Origin: Thermoplasmata archaeon
GTDB lineage: Archaea; Thermoplasmatota; Thermoplasmata; Methanomassiliicoccales; Methanomethylophilaceae
Assembly (NCBI GenBank): GCA_015063285.1
Contig: SUST01000003.1
Coordinates: 122,451-186,450 of the forward strand
Reading direction: 5' to 3'
DNA length: 64,000 nucleotides
Under the pieces are notes generated by a model, which worked only from the letters and a program-made list of their open reading frames with translations, did no database searches and was not told the DNA's origin. Both the position numbers and the translations under genes were made by a program. This document shows, in pieces, positions 32,648 to 40,704 of the stretch (position 1 is the first letter of the stretch; every line of letters starts with the position of its first letter).

Positions 32648-34462
32648 ATGCCGAATTTGCTTGCTGAAGAGGGAAAACAGCTCCTCCTCGGAAATGAGGC
32701 CATTGTCAGAGGGCTCATCGAGGCTGGAACGGGTTTCGCCTCGACCTATCCAGGTACCCCTTCGTCTGAAGTTGGAAACATTCTCGAGAAGATCTCGGAC
32801 GAAGCGGGCCTATATTTCGAGTTCTCCACCAACGAGAAGGTGGCCATGGAAGTATCCGCTGCGGCAGCCTCATCAGGTGTGAGGTCATTCGTGTTCATGA
32901 AGCATGTCGGACTCAATGTAGCGGCCGATCCGATGATGACCTTGGCCTATGCCGGTGTCAGGGGAGGCATGCTCATAATGTCTGCTGACGATCCTTCATG
33001 TCACAGTTCCCAGAATGAGCAGGATAACCGTTACTACTCTACACTGGCGCTGCTCCCTATGATGGAGCCTTCCACACCTCAGGAAGCTAAGGATATGGTA
33101 AAGGAGGCATACAGGGTCTCTGAGGAGCTCACCCTGCCCCTCATATTCAGGACAACTACGAGAGTCAACCATGCACGCGGTGTGGTTGACCTAGGTAAGA
33201 AGGCAGAGCCAAAGAAGATCGGACATTTTGACAAAGATGTCGCAAGATTCGTCAACATTCCTGCATATGCGAAGCAGAACAGGGTGAGGCTTCTGGACCT
33301 ATACAAGAAGGCACAGGAATTATCCGAAGCATCACAATACAACTTTGTTGAAGGCTCTGGAGATATCGGAATAATCACATCGGGTGTGTCTTACACCTAT
33401 GTCCGCGAGTTCGTAAAGGGTGTTTCAATTCTCAAGTTGGGATTCACCAACCCTCTTCCGGAGAAGAAGATCGCCGAATTCATCAAGGGAAAGAAGGCAA
33501 TCATCGTTGTAGAGGAGCTTGAACCCTTCGTGGAAGACCAGATACTGAGGATCTGTGCTCAGAACTCAATTAATGTTCCTGTCTACGGAAAGAGGTCGGG
33601 TCACCTTCCCAGACAATGGGAGTTCTCCCCTGACACGCTCAAGGGAATCAAAGAGTTCGTGGAGGTCCAGGAATTCAGTCAGCCTATGGCAAAGGTAGAT
33701 GTGGTCCTTCCCAACAGGCCTCCGACACTTTGTGCCGGATGTCCTCACAGAGGAATGTTCGCAGCAGCGAAGAAGGCGGCAGGCACATCTGACGTCATCT
33801 ATTGTTCTGATATCGGATGCTATACGCTTGGCGTACAGCCTCCGTTCAAGGCTGCAGATTTCATCATATGCATGGGAGGAGGAGCCGGAGCTGCAGGCGG
33901 ATTTGCACAATCCACTGATCAGAAGGCGATTGCATTCATGGGGGATTCGACATTCTTCCATGCAGGAATCCCTCCGATGATCAATGCCCTGTTTAATAAC
34001 CATAAGGTCGTCATCGTGGTACTGGACAACCGTACCACAGCCATGACGGGACATCAGCCCAACCCTGGAACCGGAAGGGACTTCGGAGGGGTCTCCACCG
34101 AAGCCATCGACATCAAGAAGCTTGTCGAAGGTGTCGGAGTCAAGTTTGTTCAGGAGATCAATCCCTATGATGTGAAGGCTGCCACCAAGGTTATGAAGGA
34201 TGCTTTGGAGTTCGACGGTGTCGCTGTGGTCATTTCCAAATGCCCATGTCCACTGGAGCTCAAGAAGCAGAAGCAGTTGGTCATTAGGCAGGTCAACGTC
34301 GACCAGGATAAGTGTGTGAAGTGCTACAACTGCGTCAGGACCATAGCATGTCCTGCGTTATTCAAGAAGGACGGAGTCATCTCTACCGATCCAACCCAAT
34401 GTATCGGCTGCGGTATGTGCGCCAATGTCTGTCCTACCGGTGCCATCGAGGTGAGACAATGA
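32648..34462 (+). CDS. iorA: Indolepyruvate ferredoxin oxidoreductase, alpha subunit
   Basis: 604 aa, normal length. The N-terminal part (LLLGNEAIVRGLIEAG; ASTYPGTPSSEVGN) and the ThDP motif GDSTFFHAGIPP...NRTTAMTGHQPNPG near residue 430 are followed by two [4Fe-4S] clusters at the C-terminus (CVKCYNCVRTIACP, CIGCGMCANVCP). It converts aryl pyruvates to arylacetyl-CoA or the reverse. With two phenylacetate-CoA ligases close by, reductive carboxylation for aromatic amino acid synthesis is likely. A CATAAAAAG promoter element lies about 45 nt upstream. Confidence 0.96.
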   Translation: MPNLLAEEGKQLLLGNEAIVRGLIEAGTGFASTYPGTPSSEVGNILEKISDEAGLYFEFSTNEKVAMEVSAAAASSGVRSFVFMKHVGLNVAADPMMTLAYAGVRGGMLIMSADDPSCHSSQNEQDNRYYSTLALLPMMEPSTPQEAKDMVKEAYRVSEELTLPLIFRTTTRVNHARGVVDLGKKAEPKKIGHFDKDVARFVNIPAYAKQNRVRLLDLYKKAQELSEASQYNFVEGSGDIGIITSGVSYTYVREFVKGVSILKLGFTNPLPEKKIAEFIKGKKAIIVVEELEPFVEDQILRICAQNSINVPVYGKRSGHLPRQWEFSPDTLKGIKEFVEVQEFSQPMAKVDVVLPNRPPTLCAGCPHRGMFAAAKKAAGTSDVIYCSDIGCYTLGVQPPFKAADFIICMGGGAGAAGGFAQSTDQKAIAFMGDSTFFHAGIPPMINALFNNHKVVIVVLDNRTTAMTGHQPNPGTGRDFGGVSTEAIDIKKLVEGVGVKFVQEINPYDVKAATKVMKDALEFDGVAVVISKCPCPLELKKQKQLVIRQVNVDQDKCVKCYNCVRTIACPALFKKDGVISTDPTQCIGCGMCANVCPTGAIEVRQ

Positions 34463-35046
34463 AGTACACTGTGCAGATTGTCGGAGTCGGAGGACAGGGA
34501 GTCCTCTTGGCATCCATGGTTCTCGGTAATGCAGCCATGGACATGGGATATAAGGTCGCTATGAGTGAGGTTCACGGAATGGCCCAGAGGGGCGGAAGCG
34601 TTCTTTCCACACTTCGTTTTGGTGACGATGTCATCAGCCCGCTGGAGGCGGCAGGATGTGCCGATCTTATAATGGGATTCGAGCCTGCGGAGACCTGTAG
34701 GAACCTGCCTCTTGGAAACAAGGATTCTATTGTTCTTATGAATCTTGACCCTGTGCTTCCCTCAATGGTTGCCGCAGGTTTCGAGGAGTATCCGGACATC
34801 GAGGACCTTAAGGATGCCGTTCTGAAGGCCAACAAGAATCTGTACACCTTGGATGCCACTAAGATCGCTATCGAAGCTGGAAAGGCTGTAGCGGCCAACG
34901 CGGTGATGATCGGTGCAGTAGCGGCCATGAAGGGATTCCCCATACCTAAGGATGTCCTTCTCAAGAGTTTGATCGCTCAGGTTCCTGAGAAGTTCAGAGA
35001 CCTTAATGTCAAGGCATTCGAGATGGGCTATTCTTCGATGTCCTGA
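34459..35046 (+). CDS. iorB: Indolepyruvate ferredoxin oxidoreductase, beta subunit
   Basis: 195 aa. It begins KYTVQIVGVGGQGVLLAS and continues with the family patch VAMSEVHGMAQRGGSVLSTLRFG. The ATG overlaps the iorA stop (ATGA), as usual for this pair. It is homologous to the gamma subunit at 1-321 and completes the IOR heterotetramer. A strong hairpin terminator follows. Confidence 0.96.
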   Translation: MKYTVQIVGVGGQGVLLASMVLGNAAMDMGYKVAMSEVHGMAQRGGSVLSTLRFGDDVISPLEAAGCADLIMGFEPAETCRNLPLGNKDSIVLMNLDPVLPSMVAAGFEEYPDIEDLKDAVLKANKNLYTLDATKIAIEAGKAVAANAVMIGAVAAMKGFPIPKDVLLKSLIAQVPEKFRDLNVKAFEMGYSSMS

Positions 35047-35064
35047 TCTCTCAAAAAATCTTAA

Positions 35065-35080
35065 GGCGGGCATTCCCGCC
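35065..35080 (+). terminator. Terminator of iorAB
   Basis: GGCGGG-CATT-CCCGCC is followed by TTTCTCTTTT. A second hairpin, CCGGTT-CGT-AACCGG, lies at 35104-35118. Confidence 0.75.
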
Positions 35081-35132
35081 TTTCTCTTTTATTATTGATA
35101 AAACCGGTTCGTAACCGGAAGAATTAAAGTGT

Positions 35133-35155
35133 GTCGGACGGCAGCGCCGTCCGAC
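35133..35155. repeat. Perfect 10-bp inverted repeat containing GTCGGAC half-sites
   Basis: GTCGGACGGC-AGC-GCCGTCCGAC lies just downstream of the FtsZ-like gene. It can act as that gene's terminator. Its arms also match the TGTCGGACA motif of the operator array at 36412-36483, so it could be a further binding site. Confidence 0.6.
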
Positions 35156-35168
35156 AGTGGAGGAAAAG

Positions 35169-35864
35169 TCAAGCGTTTATGAAGTCTGCTATGGGGGACT
35201 TCTGAACGAAGTTATCGAACACTGCCGCGCACTCTTCAGTTACATCGCGGTCATTGTTCTGGGGGTACTCGGCGACGCAGGCCTCGATGTGGGCCATAAT
35301 GACCGAGTTGATGGACGAGTATGCCTCATCCATGGTCATGTCGGACATCCTGGAAAGGATGATGTCGTTGCCAATGGCAGCAGCGTAGGGGCAAACGGCC
35401 CTGATCTTTCCGAATCCGTCCTTTGCGACCTCAACCCTGGATCCCTCGAAGGAGAAGGGTTTGATCGCTACTGCAAATGTCATTACATTTTGGGATTGTG
35501 CGGCCTCAATCACGACTGGTGCGGCTCCGGTTCCGGTTCCGCCACCGAGTCCAGCCACGATGAAAGCCTTGTCGTAGCCGGCAAGAGCTTCCTTGATCTC
35601 CTCAATGTGGATGTCAGCACACTGCATACCGAGCTTAGCATCTCCCTTAGCACCCTCTCCGTGGAGGACGACACCTTTGCAGATGTAGATCTTCCTGTCG
35701 GCGGTGGAAGCGTGAAGGGCCTCCTTGTCGGTATTGATCGCGATAGTGTCCATGTCACACCTTCCGGTGAAAGCGCTTACGAAGTTGCATCCTGCTCCTC
35801 CGACGCCGACGATTGCGACCTTGTGTTTGTTCTCTGTGTTGTACACCATTGTGTGCATCCCCAT
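35169..35864 (-). CDS. Short FtsZ-family GTPase-domain protein
   Basis: 231 aa. The nucleotide-binding half of FtsZ is clear: VAIVGVGGAGCNF near residue 16, INTDKEAL near 43 and the tubulin signature GLGGGTGTGAAP near 107. Normal FtsZ is about 370 aa. Here the protein stops shortly after the helix-7 region, so the C-terminal activation domain and the T7-loop NxDxxD residues needed for GTP hydrolysis across the filament are absent. The stop is TGA and no continuation is seen downstream. Starts at 35864, 35858 and 35849 are in frame; MVYNTENKHKVAIVG is the likely core. An RHH regulator lies upstream on the same strand, as in the archaeal cdrS-ftsZ2 arrangement. A full FtsZ presumably lies elsewhere. 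Confidence 0.8.
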   Translation of the reverse strand: MGMHTMVYNTENKHKVAIVGVGGAGCNFVSAFTGRCDMDTIAINTDKEALHASTADRKIYICKGVVLHGEGAKGDAKLGMQCADIHIEEIKEALAGYDKAFIVAGLGGGTGTGAAPVVIEAAQSQNVMTFAVAIKPFSFEGSRVEVAKDGFGKIRAVCPYAAAIGNDIILSRMSDMTMDEAYSSINSVIMAHIEACVAEYPQNNDRDVTEECAAVFDNFVQKSPIADFINA

Positions 35865-35890
35865 TGTGTTTTGTTAAGGCGTTTCCAACA

Positions 35891-35937
35891 GCATGATCCG
35901 GTTGGCCTTAAGGCCAATCCCATCCACCGGATTATGC
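35891..35937. repeat. Nested inverted repeat between the RHH and FtsZ-like genes
   Basis: An outer 11-bp stem with one mismatch (GCATGATCCGG / CCGGATTATGC) encloses a perfect 16-bp palindrome, TTGGCCTTAAGGCCAA, at 35902-35917. It could be a terminator for the RHH gene, a leader structure for the FtsZ-like gene, or a protein site. Confidence 0.65.
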
Positions 35938-35964
35938 TTATTTCCCATCCCTTTTTGTGTTTCT

Positions 35965-36324
35965 TCACTTGTATGCGGCTTTCATCTGTGCTGCCCTGAA
36001 TGCGTTCTCTATGGTTTCATCCTCTACGCTCTTGGGCACGATCTTGTCCAAGAGGCATTTTCTGATGAACTCCTCCTCAGATACGGCAAGACCGGTCTGT
36101 ACGAGTCCGTTCAAGGTTTCCAACTGTACATCGCTAAGGCGGACGAAGATCCCGCCCTCCGCGGTCATGGGCTGTCCGGCCTTCATCGAGGCTATGTAAC
36201 CCTTGATCGCGTCACGGATGAAGTCAGACCTGTTGCCGATGTCATGATCTCCCATGAAGTCCTCCATCATCTGGATTTCCTCGGGTCCCATCCTGATCGT
36301 GATCTTGGTTCCGTCGTCTGACAT
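35965..36324 (-). CDS. Ribbon-helix-helix DNA-binding protein
   Basis: About 119 aa from ATG 36324, chosen because AAGGAAGG lies 6 nt upstream; ATG 36330 and 36363 are alternatives. The N-terminus has the RHH pattern: beta strand KITIRMGPEEIQMMEDFM then NRSDFIRDAIKGYI. The second half, FVRLSDVQLETLNGLVQTG and SEEEFIRKCLLDKI, looks like a second RHH-like unit. The upstream region is packed with TGTCGGACA and GTCTTACA repeats, its probable operators. It precedes the FtsZ-like gene by 100 bp. A CdrS-like cell-division regulator is one reading; a partition-type adaptor is another. Confidence 0.82.
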   Translation of the reverse strand: MSDDGTKITIRMGPEEIQMMEDFMGDHDIGNRSDFIRDAIKGYIASMKAGQPMTAEGGIFVRLSDVQLETLNGLVQTGLAVSEEEFIRKCLLDKIVPKSVEDETIENAFRAAQMKAAYK

Positions 36325-36400
36325 TTTCATCCTTCCTTGCTTGCAGTTTCCGTAGAGTCCCATCCCTTCTTTGACTGCAAGTAAGACTATGTCAGACAGA

Positions 36401-36410
36401 GTATATATAA
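36401..36410 (-). promoter_or_regulatory. TATA box of the RHH gene
   Basis: The minus strand reads TTATATATAC, placed to start RNA near 36375. It directly abuts the first TGTCGGACA repeat. Confidence 0.6.
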
Positions 36411-36411
36411 T

Positions 36412-36483
36412 TGTCGGACAACGTCTTACATTGTCCTCCGAAACGTCTTACAATATGTCGGACAACAATGTAAATGTCCGACA
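36412..36483. promoter_or_regulatory. Operator-like repeat array between the RHH gene and leuS
   Basis: TGTCGGACA occurs at 36412-36420 and 36456-36464, with its inverse TGTCCGACA at 36475-36483. ACGTCTTACA occurs at 36421-36430 and 36443-36452, 22 bp apart. A degenerate TTGTCCTCCGA lies between, and a further GTCAGACA lies at 36391. About 70 bp are almost entirely repeat. This fits cooperative binding by the adjacent ribbon-helix-helix protein. Confidence 0.75.
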
Positions 36484-36507
36484 GACGTATCAATTACGTT
36501 TCTCCCC

Positions 36508-36517
36508 TATTATAAAG
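36508..36517 (+). promoter_or_regulatory. TATA box of leuS
   Basis: TATTATAAAG lies about 60 nt before the leuS ATG and 25 bp beyond the last operator repeat. Confidence 0.5.
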
Positions 36518-36571
36518 AAAGTATATTAAGAGTCGTCTTATTCCCAGCCACATCATTAGTAGGGATACAGT

Positions 36572-39472
36572 ATGGCATACGATTACGGAACGATGGAGAA
36601 GAAATGGCAGACCCGCTGGATAGAAGCAGGTCTGGACAAGTCTGAAAGGGACGACAGTAAGCCGAAATTCATGGCTATCTTCGCATACCCCGGAGTAACG
36701 GGATACCTGCATGTCGGACACCTGAGAGGATACACCTACCTTGATGCCATTGCAAGGTACAAGCGTATGACAGGCTACAACGTTCTCTTCCCCGTAGGAA
36801 CCCACGCCACTGGTAACGGAGGAATCAGCCTTTACAGGAGGATCTCCAGAGGGGACGAGGGTACCATAGATTATCTCAAGAGGAACGGCTGCACAGATGA
36901 GGATATCGCCAAGATGAAGGATCCTCTGTCTGTCATCGAGTTCTTCAATAACGTATATCAGAACGATTACTGGCGCAGGTTCGGATTCCTGTCCGACTGG
37001 CGCAGATTCACATGTACGCTCTATCCCGACTATGCGAAGTTCATCGAATGGCAGTTCATGAAGCTCCATGATGCAGGCATGCTGATCCAAAAGCCCTACT
37101 ATGCACCAGTATGCCCTAACTGTGGACCCGTGGCAGTCGACGCATCCGAGACAGACATATCCAAGGGAGGAAAGGCTGAGACGCAGGAGTATACCCTTCT
37201 GAAATTCAAGCACGGCGATGAATTCCTCATTGCGGCAACACTCAGACCCGAGACTGTTTACGGACAGGTCTGTTTCTGGGTCGATCCAGAGACAGAATAC
37301 AACAAGGTCAGATACAACGGCGAGACTTGGATCGTATCCCATCAGGCCGCAGAGAAGCTCCAGCTACAGAAAGATGGGGTTGAAGTTGTCGGTAAGGTCC
37401 CCGGAAAGGAAATGGTCGGCTGGATGTGCGAAGCGCCCATGATTCATCGCGAGATTCCTGTGTTCCCTGCCACATTCGTCAATCCCGATGTGGGTACTGG
37501 ACTGGTCACATCTGTCCCGTCGGACGCGCCCGACGATTGGATTTCTCTGGAAGCGATCAAGAAGAATCCAGAGATGATCACCAAATACGGTCTCACGCAG
37601 GATATTCTGGACAAGACTGTCCCCATCTCGATCATCGAGATGAAGGGATACGGAGACTTCCCAGCAAAGGATATCATCGACAAGCTGGGAATCAAGGAAC
37701 CTGGCGACCCCAAGCTTCTGGATGCAAAGCACATCGTCTATAAGGACGGATTCCACACCGGAAAGATGAAGGACATCTGTGGAGAGTTCGCAGGTCTTCG
37801 TGTCCAGGAGGCACAGGAGAAGATGAAGCAGGCCATGATTGCAGCAGGAGAGGCCGATGTCTTCCACGATCTCACAGAGGAGGTAGTCTGCAGATGCGGA
37901 TCCCGCGTTCACATTAAGAGGATCGACGACCAATGGTTCATCAACTACGCAGATCCCAAATACACTCAGATGACGAAGGACCACTGCAAGGACATGGAGC
38001 TCAACCCTCCAGAGTGGAGCGACAATGTCTATGGTGTCCTCGATTGGTTCAGGGAGAGGGCATGTGTTAGGCTCGGAAACTGGCTCGGAACCAAGTTCCC
38101 CTATGATAAGAAATGGATCATAGAGGCCATCTCTGATTCCACCCTCTATCCAGTCTATTACATAATATCGATATACGCTAACGAAGGGCAGATCAAGCCC
38201 GAGCAGATGACGGAGGCCTTCTTCGACTATACGATACTTGGCAAAGGGGACATCGGACAGGTGTCTGACAGCACGGGCGTCCCTACGGATCTCCTCGATA
38301 AGATCAGGAAGGATGTGCTCTACTGGTATCCTCTGGACCTCAATCTCGGAGGAAAGGAGCACATGACCGTCCACTTCCCTGCTTTCCTGATGAACCATGT
38401 GGCCATTCTCCCGCCAGAGATGTGGCCCAAGGGAATCACGGTCAATTGGTATATCACTGGAAAGAAGGACAAGACCGGCGAGGCTACAAAGATCTCCAAA
38501 TCCAAAGGAGGGGCCCAACCGATTCCCGGAGCTGCGGCCAAATTCGGTGTAGACGCCATGAGGCTGTACTACGCCAATGTGGCATCCATGTTCGTGGATG
38601 TGGAGTGGGATGAGGACACTGTGAACACCTACCGTCAGAGGACGGACAGGATCATGATTGCGGTCCAGGACCTCATTGCATCCGAATCAGATTCGCCGAA
38701 GACGGACATCGATTCATGGCTCATCTCAAGGTTCAACAACCATCTGGCCAACATCAGGAAGGCCATGGACAAGAACGATCTCAGAGCGATGACAACCATC
38801 GTGTACTTCGATATGTTCAATGACATGAAATGGTACAACAGGCGCGGCGGAAACAACAAGGAGACCATCCTGGATGCACTCAGGATATGGATCCAATGCA
38901 TGATGCCTGTCACCCCGCATGTCGCTGAGGAACTCTGGGAGCAGGCAGGATTCGAGGGGCTCGTATCCGCAGGTCAGCTGCCCGAGCCCGACCAGTCGAA
39001 GATATCCATATCTGCGGAGTATGGGGAGAACCTCCTTAGGGAGGCCATGTCCGACATCACCGAGATCAGGAAGATCGCAGGAATCGATGTGAAGAAGATC
39101 GTCCTGTACACGTCATCTCAGTGGAAGAGGGACGTCATGCAGATGGCCCTCGATATGATGAAGGAGGGCAAGCTCACCATCCCCGATCTGACCAAGGCCT
39201 GCATGGCCCGCGAGGACCTGAGGAAGAACGGTAAGGCCGTATCATCACTTGCCCAGAAGGTTGCAGTGGAGTTCTCCAGATCTACAATAGAGCAGAAACT
39301 CCCGCTGGTCACCACTGATGAGGCTGCACTGTTCGGTTCAGCCGCGAAGTTCCTTTCAGAAGAGAACGGGGTCCCTGTCGAAGTATATTCAGCAGATGCT
39401 GAAGGAATATACGATCCTCAGGGTAAGGCAAAGGTCGCAGTTCCCGGAAGGCCTGCTATCTATCTAGAGTGA
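36572..39472 (+). CDS. leuS: Leucyl-tRNA synthetase
   Basis: 966 aa, archaeal type. The HIGH motif appears as HVGHLRGYTYLDAI near residue 48, KMSKS as KISKSKGG near 637, and the CP1 editing domain (TLRPETVYGQVCFWVDPE) near 222. It charges tRNA-Leu, including the one encoded at 28931. The start ATG has no strong SD. The C-terminal region ends with the usual archaeal extension. Confidence 0.96.
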   Translation: MAYDYGTMEKKWQTRWIEAGLDKSERDDSKPKFMAIFAYPGVTGYLHVGHLRGYTYLDAIARYKRMTGYNVLFPVGTHATGNGGISLYRRISRGDEGTIDYLKRNGCTDEDIAKMKDPLSVIEFFNNVYQNDYWRRFGFLSDWRRFTCTLYPDYAKFIEWQFMKLHDAGMLIQKPYYAPVCPNCGPVAVDASETDISKGGKAETQEYTLLKFKHGDEFLIAATLRPETVYGQVCFWVDPETEYNKVRYNGETWIVSHQAAEKLQLQKDGVEVVGKVPGKEMVGWMCEAPMIHREIPVFPATFVNPDVGTGLVTSVPSDAPDDWISLEAIKKNPEMITKYGLTQDILDKTVPISIIEMKGYGDFPAKDIIDKLGIKEPGDPKLLDAKHIVYKDGFHTGKMKDICGEFAGLRVQEAQEKMKQAMIAAGEADVFHDLTEEVVCRCGSRVHIKRIDDQWFINYADPKYTQMTKDHCKDMELNPPEWSDNVYGVLDWFRERACVRLGNWLGTKFPYDKKWIIEAISDSTLYPVYYIISIYANEGQIKPEQMTEAFFDYTILGKGDIGQVSDSTGVPTDLLDKIRKDVLYWYPLDLNLGGKEHMTVHFPAFLMNHVAILPPEMWPKGITVNWYITGKKDKTGEATKISKSKGGAQPIPGAAAKFGVDAMRLYYANVASMFVDVEWDEDTVNTYRQRTDRIMIAVQDLIASESDSPKTDIDSWLISRFNNHLANIRKAMDKNDLRAMTTIVYFDMFNDMKWYNRRGGNNKETILDALRIWIQCMMPVTPHVAEELWEQAGFEGLVSAGQLPEPDQSKISISAEYGENLLREAMSDITEIRKIAGIDVKKIVLYTSSQWKRDVMQMALDMMKEGKLTIPDLTKACMAREDLRKNGKAVSSLAQKVAVEFSRSTIEQKLPLVTTDEAALFGSAAKFLSEENGVPVEVYSADAEGIYDPQGKAKVAVPGRPAIYLE

Positions 39473-39483
39473 AAAACGTTAAA

Positions 39484-39507
39484 GGAGTGGGGTTAGCCCC
39501 TCACTCC
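39484..39507. terminator. Convergent hairpin between leuS and ubiX
   Basis: GGAGTGGGG-TTAG-CCCCTCACTCC forms a stem with one bulge. It overlaps the stop of ubiX. Confidence 0.6.
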
Positions 39508-40043
39508 CATCTTTTGTAAAGTTTGTGTTCCTGGCCGATCTGGTCCAGACATCTGCCGACTACTATGTTAACCAGATCGTCGACCGTCTTCGGTTTTGGG
39601 TAGAATCCAGGGTTGGCATCCACGATGCGCACCCCCAATCTCGCAAGTTTGAGCTCATTCTCCAGCATAATCGCGCTTTTCGGTGTCTCCCTGGGAAGAA
39701 GAATCAGTTTCCTATTCTCCTTCAGACATACGGCAACTGAGCGCGAAATCAGAGTATCTCCTATGCCGCATGCGAATTTTGCAAGAGACGATTCGCTGCA
39801 CGGTGCAACCACCATAGCATCATAATTGTAACTCCCTGAAGCTATCGATGCGAACATCTGATCGTCTTCGAACACTTGATCAGCCAAAGAATATACCTCT
39901 TCAACAGTGTAATCCGTCTCAGCTGTAAGAATGGCTTTCGCTGTTTCAGACATGACCAGGATCTTCTCTCCCTTGAGTTCCTGAAGGAGCCGGATACCAT
40001 AGATGGAACCTGATGCACCTGTGATAGCTACTACGAATCTCAT
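39501..40043 (-). CDS. ubiX: UbiX-family flavin prenyltransferase
   Basis: 180 aa. The flavoprotein start VVAITGASGSIYGIRLL, the SGSYNYDAMVVAPCSESSLAKFACGIGDTLISR core near residue 68, and LLPRETPKSAIMLENELKLARLG near 115 are all UbiX/Pad1 hallmarks. It makes prenylated FMN for UbiD-type decarboxylases. No UbiD gene is in the window. The gene 4 bp upstream is a zinc-ribbon membrane protein. Confidence 0.93.
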   Translation of the reverse strand: MRFVVAITGASGSIYGIRLLQELKGEKILVMSETAKAILTAETDYTVEEVYSLADQVFEDDQMFASIASGSYNYDAMVVAPCSESSLAKFACGIGDTLISRSVAVCLKENRKLILLPRETPKSAIMLENELKLARLGVRIVDANPGFYPKPKTVDDLVNIVVGRCLDQIGQEHKLYKRWE

Positions 40044-40047
40044 GCAA

Positions 40048-40647
40048 TCAGCTTGTGAAGAGGTCCTTTTTCTGATAGATCAGGTAGCTTATTATGAAAC
40101 CTACAACGGCCAGTATGATTCCGGTAGGGTCAAGGAATACCATCATGAACAGGGTGACTCCTGATGATACCATGCAGCAGGTCAGAGCGACCTTGAAGTT
40201 CTGCAGTTTGCTACAGAAGTTCGCCGATACCAAAGCAAGAATTCCGCTGATGGCCAGAATCGCCCCTTCAGTTATGAATTTGAGTTTAACTGCCTGAATG
40301 GCGGCCTCGTCAACCAGCCCCAGCATGTTCATCAATTGATCGAAGTCGTCTTGGGTGATGACACCTTCTTTGACAAATTCGCGAAATGTATCGATCATCG
40401 ATTCGAGTGATGCCCCGACCAGTAAGGTCAATAATGCCCCGATTATGGCCAGAATGCCGTAAACCATGATGAGGATGGGGATCGCACCAAGATCTTTCTT
40501 CAATCCTGAAGAAGGCCTTGCCGTGTATTCGACACGCTCGGAGGTACCTGCGTTCCTTATCGAAGCGCCGCACTCGGGGCAAAAATCAGCCCCATTCGGA
40601 AGTGATGCTCCGCATTTGTAACAGAACCGTATCTCATCATCTGTCAT
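40048..40647 (-). CDS. Zinc-ribbon membrane protein
   Basis: 199 aa. A zinc ribbon, CYKCGASLPNGADFCPECG, occupies residues 9-27. About four hydrophobic segments lie between 55 and 190. No catalytic motif is visible. It lies directly upstream of ubiX on the same strand with a 4-bp gap. It shares this architecture with the proteins at 11780 and 55376 but not obvious sequence identity beyond the ribbon. Confidence 0.75.
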   Translation of the reverse strand: MTDDEIRFCYKCGASLPNGADFCPECGASIRNAGTSERVEYTARPSSGLKKDLGAIPILIMVYGILAIIGALLTLLVGASLESMIDTFREFVKEGVITQDDFDQLMNMLGLVDEAAIQAVKLKFITEGAILAISGILALVSANFCSKLQNFKVALTCCMVSSGVTLFMMVFLDPTGIILAVVGFIISYLIYQKKDLFTS

Positions 40648-40704
40648 AGAATCTGCATATGTCTCTCCTTATTTAACGTGAAAGGCACATGGTTGACTGA
40701 TTGC

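Noticed and set aside
35157..35999. 280-codon plus-strand frame antisense to the FtsZ-like gene
   Set aside because: It is the reverse complement of a clear FtsZ GTPase domain; the translation has no recognisable features.
36494..37342. 282-codon minus-strand frame over the operator array and the start of leuS
   Set aside because: It is antisense to leuS and crosses the promoter and operator region; no domain pattern.
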